A stretch of DNA of 5,849 nt from Lachnospiraceae bacterium (GTDB taxonomy: Bacteria; Bacillota_A; Clostridia; Lachnospirales; Lachnospiraceae), in NCBI GenBank assembly GCA_017960415.1, contig JAGCZE010000174.1, forward strand, positions 1 through 5,849, in the 5' to 3' direction. Position numbers and translations under genes: made by a program. The notes beneath the pieces were generated by a model. The model ran no database searches and had not been told where the DNA came from. It worked only from the letters and a program-made list of their open reading frames with translations. Each line of letters begins with the position of its first letter. Within the stretch, counting starts at the first letter, position 1. This document shows positions 1 through 5,849 of the stretch, piece after piece.

Positions 1-116
1 CTCTGAAATAATGACGTCTTTTATTGCTGTAATCTGGTTCTCATTATCTGGTCAGCTTCTTTGTATTAACTCCTTTTTAATTACTGTGGCCACAACATTT
101 GTAACTGACGCGTATC

Positions 117-1523
117 TTATGCTCCGGTATCGGATTCTCCTCCGTTTCTTGCGGCAACATTAAAATCGGATATTTCCTTTTCAAGCGTCCTTCCGATGGG
201 GAAGAGAAGGAAAGGTATGAAACCGACAAGACACATGATGATAGGCACGAGTCCCGCCCCGATCCTGATGCCACGTATGGCTTCGGCGCTTTGCGCAGCA
301 AGGGTTCCGTCGTAGCCGTGCCGGCTCAGGATTCCCGAGAAGATGGTTGCCTGGATACTTGTGAGAGAGGTTGTGAAAAGTGCGAACAAACCTCCGTACA
401 GACCGGTTTTGCGGATTCCGGTACGCATTTCGTCATAATCTATCAGGGCACCGTTTAAAACAACGCCGGCGGTTTGGATGACATTCAATGAAAGAACGAT
501 GAATGCATAGCTGATGATGGCCTGCCAGCCCTTATTTATGAACAGAAGGCTTGCAAATCCCAGCAACGCCGGAATAAGGGCGATCATGGTCATGCGCTTG
601 CTGCCGAAGCGTTTTATCAGCTTTCCGGCGGCCGGCAGAAGGGCGAGCATGATCAGTCCGGGGATAACGTCCGCGATCGTCGCCATGGTTCCGGGGTCAA
701 GCTCAAATGAGAATATCCGGTTATCTGTAATGACATTATCCATAAAATACAGGAAAGGGTTGAAATAATAGCTGATCGCGCCTCTGGCAGTAATGTAGAA
801 AAGAAGATATGTAATAAACGGCCGGCTCAATACTATCTTTTTCACATCGGACAGGAGCTGGCGCAGATCCGTGCGTTCCGGTGGTTTGGCGGTTGTGTAC
901 AATTCCGCTTTATCCTTTAATGCCCGCAAGGCAACGAAATACATGGCTGCATTGATGAGAACGACGATCGAAAATACAGGGATCACCAGCGCACGGTTTC
1001 CGTCACCCACGAGCAGAAGAGTGGGGATGACAGTGGTCATTGCCCCAAGCACATTTCCGATATATGTCCTGATCACGTCAACATCGACACGGTTCTCCTT
1101 GTCAGGCGCAGCGAGCAGGAAATAAGACTGGTATGCGACGGAATAGACGGTATATGCGGTGTCGAACACGAACAGCTCGGCAGTCAGGATCGCAAATATC
1201 AGCCAGTCGCTCCACGAAGGTGAGGCGAGGAGCATCAGGAAGATCGAAATGAGCATTGTGGGTGCGGTAACCCGCATAAGATATACGTATTTCCCGCGTT
1301 TTTTGCTGAAAGGCATCCTGTCGATATACGCACCGAGCAGAGGGTCGTTGATCGCATTCCAGATGCTGTATATCAGATAAATCCAGCCATAGAACTTTGC
1401 ATCCAGTCCGATGAGGTCGGTATAAAACTTCATCAGCGCATTATGTATGATTATGGGGCCTATGACCGACGCCGGCCCCGGGAGCGCCAGGATGAGTTTT
1501 TCCCTGAATGTCATCTTTTTCAT
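117..1523 (-). CDS. GPH-family (MelB-like) sugar:cation symporter, MFS
   Basis: This 468-residue membrane protein is predicted to import a glycoside, pentoside, hexuronide or oligosaccharide with a coupling cation. The length and about 12 hydrophobic segments fit the glycoside-pentoside-hexuronide (GPH) branch of the MFS. Visible family marks are FYTD (residues 33-36), WNAINDPLLGAYIDR (55-69, the MelB helix II motif followed by the DxxxDR-type loop), a basic SKKRGK loop (73-78), the central loop near 200-235, and DYDEMRTGIR (362-371), matching the second-half family motif DxxExxTGxR. Relative to MelB, the helix II Asp59 equivalent is kept (D60), but Asp55 is Asn56 and the Asp19 position appears to be V20. 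The ATG at 1523 is chosen because GGAGGT (1534-1529) lies 5 nt upstream. The stop is TAA at 119-117. No glycosidase neighbour is in view, so the substrate is unknown. Family is fairly certain; specificity is not. Confidence 0.9.
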   Translation of the reverse strand: MKKMTFREKLILALPGPASVIGPIIIHNALMKFYTDLIGLDAKFYGWIYLIYSIWNAINDPLLGAYIDRMPFSKKRGKYVYLMRVTAPTMLISIFLMLLASPSWSDWLIFAILTAELFVFDTAYTVYSVAYQSYFLLAAPDKENRVDVDVIRTYIGNVLGAMTTVIPTLLLVGDGNRALVIPVFSIVVLINAAMYFVALRALKDKAELYTTAKPPERTDLRQLLSDVKKIVLSRPFITYLLFYITARGAISYYFNPFLYFMDNVITDNRIFSFELDPGTMATIADVIPGLIMLALLPAAGKLIKRFGSKRMTMIALIPALLGFASLLFINKGWQAIISYAFIVLSLNVIQTAGVVLNGALIDYDEMRTGIRKTGLYGGLFALFTTSLTSIQATIFSGILSRHGYDGTLAAQSAEAIRGIRIGAGLVPIIMCLVGFIPFLLFPIGRTLEKEISDFNVAARNGGESDTGA

Positions 1524-1566
1524 GCTGCACCTCCAAAATCGTATCCCTCAAATACCTCTTGAAATA

Positions 1567-1597
1567 ATAATACACCTTAATGTCACTCTATGGTCAA
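1567..1597 (-). promoter_or_regulatory. Candidate sigma-A promoter of the transporter gene
   Basis: On the minus strand a TTGACC -35 box (1597-1592) is followed after 19 nt by TATTAT (1572-1567). One- or two-base shifts of the -10 give 17-18 nt spacing with weaker matches. A/T-rich sequence (about 1598-1615) just upstream could act as an UP element. The implied start near 1560 gives a leader of about 35 nt before the ATG at 1523. The long spacer could mean a weak or activator-dependent promoter, which is inference. Confidence 0.5.
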
Positions 1598-1625
1598 GAT
1601 ATTTAAAATACTTTTTGGGGTCGAT

Positions 1626-1683
1626 AAAAAAATGAAAAAGACCGGACAGCAGGGAGTTGGCAGTTTCTTGCTGTCCGGCCTTT
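1626..1683 (-). terminator. Intrinsic terminator reading on the minus strand
   Basis: Arms at 1637-1650 and 1670-1683 form a 14-bp GC-rich stem (core GCTGTCCGG/CCGGACAGC) extended by one A-T pair at 1651/1669, with a loop of about 17 nt. In minus-strand RNA the one irregular position (1641/1679) is a G-U wobble and the stem is unbroken, whereas on the plus strand it is an A-C mismatch. On the minus strand the stem is followed by two U-rich runs (1639-1635 and 1632-1626). Both facts point to termination of minus-strand transcription coming from the remnant gene at 1811-2371, which insulates the transporter downstream. Confidence 0.8.
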
Positions 1684-1696
1684 CGGTAGGATAAAC

Positions 1697-1737
1697 TCTG
1701 CCCTAAGCAGCAAGCTTGCCTGCTAACTAAGGGCAGA
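1697..1737. repeat. Two-stage hairpin between remnant gene and terminator
   Basis: TCTGCCCT (1697-1704) pairs perfectly with AGGGCAGA (1730-1737). Inside it AGCAG (1706-1710) pairs with CTGCT (1720-1724) around a 9-nt apical loop, with an asymmetric internal loop between the two stems. No U-run follows on either strand, so it is unlikely to be a terminator itself. If transcribed on the minus strand it would be part of the 3' untranslated region of the remnant gene. Confidence 0.5.
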
Positions 1738-1747
1738 TGTCATGTGT

Positions 1748-1771
1748 AAGCTTTAGTGAGGCCTAAAGCTT
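1748..1771. repeat. Perfect 9-bp inverted repeat (hairpin)
   Basis: AAGCTTTAG (1748-1756) and CTAAAGCTT (1763-1771) are perfect inverted copies with a 6-nt loop. It lies about 40 nt beyond the stop codon of the remnant gene (stop at 1813-1811) and is the first of three successive hairpins met by minus-strand transcription before the terminator. A short T-run (1770-1773) follows on the plus strand, so weak plus-strand termination is an alternative, but no plus-strand gene ends here. Confidence 0.5.
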
Positions 1772-1810
1772 TTAACATTTGAATTGGTGAATTACTTGAG
1801 AATTCGTGGA

Positions 1811-2371
1811 TTATTTGATGACAACTTTTCTGTATTCCATACGGTCGTCAGCTTCCAGAGCCGTTTTGATGCTTGCAATCGAAGAGGAAATAATTACTTC
1901 ACATACCTGCCAATAATTATCAACGTAATCAGCGGCTATTAATGCAATCAACTCTTCAAGTTCAATTCCGCCCACCGGAGAAGCTGTTGTGAAACTGCTG
2001 AAATCCAGAACGTTAATATCATTCATAATGTCACCGTACTGAGTTCTGCTATCACCTGAAATATCTAATCGCGTAAACAACCCGTTTTCATAGGAGGTAC
2101 CGTTGAGAGGATCGATCCTCACGGTTGCTATAGCGGATCCTGTTGCTGTGGTGGCTGTAACTTTGGCGGTCACTACTGGAGCAAAAATGGGTGTTATCGT
2201 ATATGTATCGTTACTTTCCACATCAGCTCCAAATACTCCGTAACTGATATAATCTGCGGTAATATCGGGGTGAGAGCTGTTTGAGTTAACAAGCGTTACA
2301 CCGGCAATAACATAACCATCTGCAGGCTTGGCTTCGATACGGATCGTATGCTCATCGTCAAATGAATAACA
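1811..2371 (-). pseudogene. N-terminally truncated repeat-type extracellular protein remnant
   Basis: The frame is open for 186 codons, from just after an in-frame TGA at 2374-2372 to a TAA at 1813-1811, but has no ATG. The first usable start is GTG at 2221 (136 residues), with a weak GGAG about 5 nt upstream. Protein-like sequence clearly begins before that GTG: the upstream codons read FDDEHTIRIEAKPADGYVIA, followed about 50 residues later by DTYTITPIFAP. This pattern resembles the beta-rich Ig-like or InlB-B-type repeats of large secreted Bacillota proteins. The end of the protein (about the last 50 residues) looks helical and finishes with the basic RKVVIK. There is no signal peptide, membrane segment or anchor motif in the preserved part. 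I read it as the C-terminal end of a longer gene whose front was deleted; a short real gene starting at GTG 2221 is the alternative. Exact family not recognised. Confidence 0.55.
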
Positions 2372-2452
2372 TCACAGTCTGTAAAAAATGTTTAGAAATG
2401 CATGAAAAATAGCTGCAATTTCCCATAAGGAATGATTCAGAATGTGCTTATT

Positions 2453-2481
2453 AATATATCACCTGCAAGCAGAAAAGTCAA
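2453..2481 (-). promoter_or_regulatory. Strong candidate minus-strand promoter, extended -10
   Basis: On the minus strand TTGACT (2481-2476) is followed after exactly 17 nt by TATATT (2458-2453). TG at 2461-2460 precedes the -10 by one base, forming an extended -10 (TGn). This is close to the sigma-A consensus. Transcription would start near 2446 and run through the remnant at 1811-2371 to the terminator at 1626-1683, giving a transcript of about 0.8 kb. Its -35 box lies in the left arm of the inverted repeat at 2467-2511. Confidence 0.65.
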
Positions 2482-2511
2482 TTGTAACTAAAAGTTTTGA
2501 CTTTTCAGCTT
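2467..2511. repeat. Imperfect 15-bp inverted repeat carrying two -35 boxes
   Basis: The left arm AAGCAGAAAAGTCAA (2467-2481) and right arm TTGACTTTTCAGCTT (2497-2511) are inverted copies with one mismatch (A2471/A2507). The 15-bp centre (2482-2496) contains a smaller inverted pair, AACT/AGTT (2486-2489/2493-2496). Each arm holds a TTGACT -35 box facing outward, so the repeat is the centre of a divergent promoter pair. It could be an operator for a dimeric regulator or a by-product of symmetric -35 and spacer sequence. The T-run at 2510-2515 also allows reading it as a weak plus-strand terminator, but no plus-strand gene ends upstream. Confidence 0.7.
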
Positions 2512-2525
2512 TTTTGGAGTAAAAT
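2497..2525 (+). promoter_or_regulatory. Candidate sigma-A promoter of ileS
   Basis: TTGACT (2497-2502) and TAAAAT (2520-2525) are separated by exactly 17 nt, near the sigma-A consensus. The expected start is close to 2532, giving a leader of about 60 nt before the ileS ATG at 2592. The -35 box sits in the right arm of the inverted repeat at 2467-2511. Confidence 0.7.
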
Positions 2526-2544
2526 TAGTCGAATATATAGTTTT

Positions 2545-2558
2545 GCCGCTAGAGCGGT
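2545..2558 (+). promoter_or_regulatory. Small dyad or hairpin in the ileS leader
   Basis: CCGCT (2546-2550) and AGCGG (2553-2557) form a near-perfect dyad with a 2-bp centre. As RNA it would form a short CCGC/GCGG stem with a TAGA loop, extendable by a G-U pair (2545/2558). It stands out as the only GC-rich element in an A/T-rich leader. It is too short to be a terminator and has no U-run; it could be a DNA operator just downstream of the transcription start or have no function. Confidence 0.3.
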
Positions 2559-2591
2559 ATAAACAATCTAAATAATTACAGGAGACATACC

Positions 2592-5500
2592 ATGTTTAAC
2601 AAGGTTTCCACCGACATGAACTTCGTCGAGCGTGAGAAGGCCGTCGAGAAGTTCTGGAAAGACAATGACATTTTTAAGAAAAGCCTGAAATTAAGGGAAG
2701 GCAGCCCTGTCTACACATTCTACGACGGACCGCCCACTGCCAACGGCAAGCCGCATATCGGCCACGTCCTGACGCGTGTTATCAAGGATATGATCCCGAG
2801 ATACCAGACCATGAAGGGCAAGATGGTGCCCCGTAAGGCCGGCTGGGATACCCGCGGACTGCCTGTAGAGCTGGAAGTAGAGAAGCTTCTGGGCCTCAAC
2901 GGCAAGGATCAGATCGAAGAATACGGAATGGAGCCTTTCATAGACAAATGTAAGGAATCCGTATGGAAATATAAGGGAATGTGGGAGGATTTCTCGGGAA
3001 CCGTCGGTTTCTGGGCCGATATGGACAACCCCTACGTTACCTATCATGATGATTATATCGAGTCCGAATGGTGGGCTCTGAAGGAGATCTGGAACAAGGG
3101 CCTGCTCTATAAGGGCTTCAAGATCGTGCCTTATTGCCCGAGATGCGGAACCCCTCTTTCCACTGCAGAGGTTTCCCAGGGCTACAAGACTGTAAAGGAG
3201 CGCTCAGCGGTAGTTCGTTTCAAGGTTGTGGGTGAAGATGCTTATTTCCTTGCATGGACCACCACGCCCTGGACACTTCCTTCGAACGTTGCGCTGTGTG
3301 TGAATCCCGACGACACATACGTAAAGGTAAAGTGCATCGACGGTTACACCTATTACATGGCTGAAGCTCTGCTTGATACCGTCCTTGCGAAGGCAAAGCC
3401 GGCAGCAGGTGCCGATGATGCAGCAGCCTCTGCTTCAAAGCCTTATGAGATCCTTGAGACCTACAAGGGCAAAGACCTTGAGTATAAAGAATATGAGCCG
3501 CTGTTCGACTGTGCCGCAAAGGTTGCCGCGCAGCAGGACAAGAAGGGCTTCTTCGTAACCTGTGACGATTACGTAACCATGTCCGACGGTACCGGAATCG
3601 TTCATATCGCTCCCGCCTTCGGTGAGGATGATGCCAATGTAGGCCGCAAGTACGATCTTCCTTTCGTACAGCTTGTTAACGGCAAGGGCGAGATGACCGC
3701 GGATGCGCCTGCAGCAGGCATGTTCGTCAAGAAGGCCGATCCCGAGATCCTCAAGATGCTTGACGCAGAGGGCAAGCTCTTCGATGCGCCGAAATTCGAG
3801 CATGAGTATCCTCATTGCTGGAGATGCGACACACCACTCATTTACTACGCAAGAGAGTCATGGTATATCCGCGAGACAGCCGTACGTGACGAGCTTGTGA
3901 ACAATAACAATACCGTTAACTGGATCCCCGAGTCCATCGGCAAGGGCCGTTTCGGAAACTGGTTGGAGAATATCCAGGATTGGGCGATCTCACGTAACAG
4001 ATACTGGGGAACTCCCCTGAATATATGGGAGTGCGAATGCGGACACCAGGAGTGCATCGGCAGCAGACAGGAACTGGCAGAACGCAGCGGCAATCCCGAG
4101 GCTTCCAAGGTAGAGCTTCACAGGCCTTACATTGACGCAGTCACCTTCAAGTGCCCCGATTGCGGCAAGGAGATGCACAGGGTTCCCGAGGTTATCGACT
4201 GCTGGTTCGATTCGGGCGCGATGCCTTTTGCGCAGCATCATTATCCTTTCGAAAATAAAGAACTGTTCGAGCAGCAGTTCCCGGCGGACTTCATTTCCGA
4301 AGCCGTTGACCAGACCCGCGGATGGGTCCATGCGCTGAGGGCGGAATCGACTCTGCTGTTCAATAAGGCTCCTTACAAGAATGTTGTGGTACTCGGTCTG
4401 GTACAGGACGAGAACGGCCAGAAGATGAGCAAGTCGAAGGGCAATGCGGTCGATCCCTTCGATGCTCTTGAGAAATTCGGTGCCGACGCGATCCGCTGGT
4501 ATTTCTACATCAACAGCGCTCCCTGGCTGCCGAACCGCTTCCATGACAAGGTTGTTATCGAAGGACAGCGCAAGTTCATGGGAACGCTGTGGAATACATA
4601 TGCATTCTTCGTATTGTACGCCAATATAGATAATTTCGATCCTACGAAGTACAGCCTTGATTATGATAAGCTGCCTGTTATGGACAAATGGCTGCTTTCA
4701 AGGTTAAATACTACGGTTCGTGAGACCGATAAGTGCCTTGCGACCTACCAGATCCCCGAGGCGGCAAAGTGTCTGCTCGCATTTGTTGACGAGCTTTCCA
4801 ACTGGTATGTACGCCGCTGCCGTGAGCGTTTCTGGGCAAAGGGCATGGAGCAGGACAAGATCAACGCCTACATGACGTTGTACACCGCTCTGGTTACGAT
4901 TTCGAAGGCTGCGGCACCTATGATCCCGTTCATGACCGAGGACATTTACCGCAATCTCGTATGCAGCGTGGATCCTTCGGCTCCCGAGAGTATCCATCTG
5001 TGCGATTATCCTGTATGTGACGAGTCGAGGATCGACACCGAGCTCGAGAAGGACATGGATGAGGTTCTGAACATCGTCGTTATCGGCCGTGCGTGCCGTA
5101 ACGAGGCAAATATCAAGCAGCGCCAGCCGCTGGCCAAGATGTTCGTGAAGGCCGATATCGAGCTTTCCGGGTTCTACCGCGAGATCATCGAGGACGAGCT
5201 GAATGTCAAGAGCATCGAGTTTAAAGATGATGTTTCTTCATTTGCAAAATATATCTTCAAACCTAACTTTAAGACCTTAGGAAAGCGCTTCGGCGGCAAT
5301 ATCAATACTGTCAAGCAGCTTCTGCTCGATCTGGACGGTGCGAAGGCGATGGAAGAGGTTAATTCCACCGGAGTTGTTACCATCGTGCTGAACGGCAATG
5401 AGGAGAAGATCGCCAAAGAAGATCTGACCATCGAGACAGAGAAGATGGAAGGCTTTGTAACCGGCGAGGATCACGGAATCACGGTTGTTATCGATACCAA

Positions 5501-5789
5501 CCTAACCGAAGAGCTGATCGAAGAAGGCTATGTACGCGAGGTTATCAGCAAGGTTCAGACCATGCGTAAGGAGACCGGCTTCGAGGTTATGGACCACATT
5601 GACCTGTATCTGAACGGCAACGACAAGATCGCAGCTATCGCGGAAAAGAATGCGGATATGATCAAGAGGATCGTTCTGGCCGAGAACATCATTACCGGCA
5701 GCATGGATGTCACCAGCGGCGCCGACGGTGCCGTGAAGGATTGGAACCTGAACGGTGAGGATGTAACTATAGGAGTGAAGAGGCTGTAG
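2592..5789 (+). CDS. ileS: Isoleucyl-tRNA synthetase, type 2-like
   Basis: This cytoplasmic class I enzyme joins isoleucine to tRNA-Ile using ATP and removes mischarged valine. At 1065 residues it exceeds the roughly 930 of type 1 bacterial enzymes. Visible landmarks are YDGPPTANGKPHIGH with HIGH at 55-58; CP1 editing domain with WTTTPWTLPSN (222-232) and GIVHIAPAFGEDD (335-347), where H338 and D347 match known editing residues; zinc cysteines C182/C185 with C409/C412; a second cysteine cluster C481/C483/C488 with C521/C524; DQTRGW (573-578); KMSKS at 611-615; and an anticodon-binding helical domain from about 695 including ELSNWYVRR (734-742). The C-terminal part has no cysteine after C835, so it lacks the type 1 zinc finger. 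ATG 2592 is preceded by AGGAG (2580-2584) at 7-nt spacing. An alanine-rich stretch occurs at 266-283. Stop is TAG. Confidence 0.97.
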   Translation: MFNKVSTDMNFVEREKAVEKFWKDNDIFKKSLKLREGSPVYTFYDGPPTANGKPHIGHVLTRVIKDMIPRYQTMKGKMVPRKAGWDTRGLPVELEVEKLLGLNGKDQIEEYGMEPFIDKCKESVWKYKGMWEDFSGTVGFWADMDNPYVTYHDDYIESEWWALKEIWNKGLLYKGFKIVPYCPRCGTPLSTAEVSQGYKTVKERSAVVRFKVVGEDAYFLAWTTTPWTLPSNVALCVNPDDTYVKVKCIDGYTYYMAEALLDTVLAKAKPAAGADDAAASASKPYEILETYKGKDLEYKEYEPLFDCAAKVAAQQDKKGFFVTCDDYVTMSDGTGIVHIAPAFGEDDANVGRKYDLPFVQLVNGKGEMTADAPAAGMFVKKADPEILKMLDAEGKLFDAPKFEHEYPHCWRCDTPLIYYARESWYIRETAVRDELVNNNNTVNWIPESIGKGRFGNWLENIQDWAISRNRYWGTPLNIWECECGHQECIGSRQELAERSGNPEASKVELHRPYIDAVTFKCPDCGKEMHRVPEVIDCWFDSGAMPFAQHHYPFENKELFEQQFPADFISEAVDQTRGWVHALRAESTLLFNKAPYKNVVVLGLVQDENGQKMSKSKGNAVDPFDALEKFGADAIRWYFYINSAPWLPNRFHDKVVIEGQRKFMGTLWNTYAFFVLYANIDNFDPTKYSLDYDKLPVMDKWLLSRLNTTVRETDKCLATYQIPEAAKCLLAFVDELSNWYVRRCRERFWAKGMEQDKINAYMTLYTALVTISKAAAPMIPFMTEDIYRNLVCSVDPSAPESIHLCDYPVCDESRIDTELEKDMDEVLNIVVIGRACRNEANIKQRQPLAKMFVKADIELSGFYREIIEDELNVKSIEFKDDVSSFAKYIFKPNFKTLGKRFGGNINTVKQLLLDLDGAKAMEEVNSTGVVTIVLNGNEEKIAKEDLTIETEKMEGFVTGEDHGITVVIDTNLTEELIEEGYVREVISKVQTMRKETGFEVMDHIDLYLNGNDKIAAIAEKNADMIKRIVLAENIITGSMDVTSGADGAVKDWNLNGEDVTIGVKRL

Positions 5790-5803
5790 GTCACACCTCA
5801 TCA

Positions 5804-5831
5804 GTCATATGCGCTGAAAAGCGCATATGAC
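5804..5831 (+). terminator. Perfect 12-bp hairpin with GAAA tetraloop after ileS
   Basis: GTCATATGCGCT (5804-5815) and AGCGCATATGAC (5820-5831) pair perfectly around a GAAA (GNRA) tetraloop, 14 nt past the ileS stop. No U-run follows on the plus strand, so it is not a classical intrinsic terminator by itself. It may protect the 3' end of the mRNA or work together with the second hairpin that starts at 5836. Confidence 0.5.
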
Positions 5832-5835
5832 AGCT

Positions 5836-5849
5836 TCCCCTCAAGGGGA
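5836..5849 (+). terminator. Probable ileS terminator, cut by the window end
   Basis: TCCCC (5836-5840) and GGGGA (5845-5849) pair around a TCAA loop. The bases just upstream, AGCT (5832-5835), would lengthen the stem if complementary bases follow the window edge. A GC-rich stem with a 4-nt loop close after a gene is typical of an intrinsic terminator, but the U-run that would prove it lies outside the window. Confidence 0.45.

Noticed and set aside
85..94. 10-bp palindrome TGTGGCCACA downstream of the transporter
   Set aside because: It is short, single and not placed near a promoter, so it is compatible with chance.
514..1380. Several plus-strand open frames of 60-85 codons inside the transporter gene
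   Set aside because: They lie antisense to a clearly recognisable membrane transporter, have no family resemblance or ribosome sites that I could see, and are shadows of its codon pattern.
1539..1553. GTAT/ATAC short inverted repeat in the transporter leader as an operator
   Set aside because: Only 4-bp arms with a 7-nt gap, which is too weak to support a regulatory claim.
1669..1697. Possible plus-strand promoter starting with TTGCTG
   Set aside because: There is no good -10 at proper spacing, it overlaps the terminator stem, and no plus-strand gene follows before 2592.
2358..2426. Possible 22-codon minus ORF starting at ATG 2426 just after the minus promoter, as leader peptide or missing N-terminus
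   Set aside because: No Shine-Dalgarno site precedes it, it has no signal-peptide pattern, it ends in TGA, and it is out of frame with the remnant.
2691..5801. Minus-strand and alternate-frame open frames within ileS, up to 184 codons
   Set aside because: The plus frame has all IleRS motifs over its full length. The others are antisense or out of frame, which is common in GC3-biased genes.
1..5849. Novel defence system, CRISPR array, insertion sequence or phage element
   Set aside because: No direct-repeat arrays, transposase, integrase or unknown multi-gene cluster is visible. The window holds one transporter, one gene remnant and one housekeeping gene.

Overview
The window looks like ordinary chromosomal DNA from a Gram-positive anaerobe of the Bacillota, most likely a Clostridia/Lachnospiraceae-type gut or rumen bacterium. 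This placement is an inference. It rests on strong GGAGG-type Shine-Dalgarno sites, sigma-A-type promoters (TTGACx / TAxxxT), a GPH-family sugar transporter, a long type 2-like isoleucyl-tRNA synthetase and a fragment resembling repeat-rich secreted proteins. No phylogenetic search was possible.

Layout. Positions 1-116 are the non-coding 3' flank of the transporter, with a Shine-Dalgarno-like site that has no usable start after it. Positions 117-1523 (minus) encode an intact GPH/MelB-like MFS symporter with its own promoter and ribosome site. Positions 1524-1810 hold that promoter, an intrinsic terminator facing minus, and two further hairpins. Positions 1811-2371 (minus) carry an open frame that looks like the C-terminal remnant of a larger extracellular repeat protein, with its N-terminus missing. 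Positions 2372-2591 hold two back-to-back promoters whose -35 boxes lie in the arms of one imperfect inverted repeat. Positions 2592-5789 (plus) encode a complete isoleucyl-tRNA synthetase, followed by a perfect hairpin and the first part of a probable terminator cut by the window end.

How it fits together. ileS is a single-gene housekeeping unit with a leader of about 60 nt and no T-box. The remnant keeps both a promoter and a terminator on its strand, so it may still be transcribed although its protein-coding front is lost. The transporter is a separate unit downstream of that terminator and may be the first gene of a carbohydrate operon continuing past position 1. I found no CRISPR array, insertion sequence, phage gene, tRNA/rRNA or clear new multi-gene system. 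The most unusual parts are the symmetric divergent promoter, the headless gene between intact signals, and the transporter's altered cation site.
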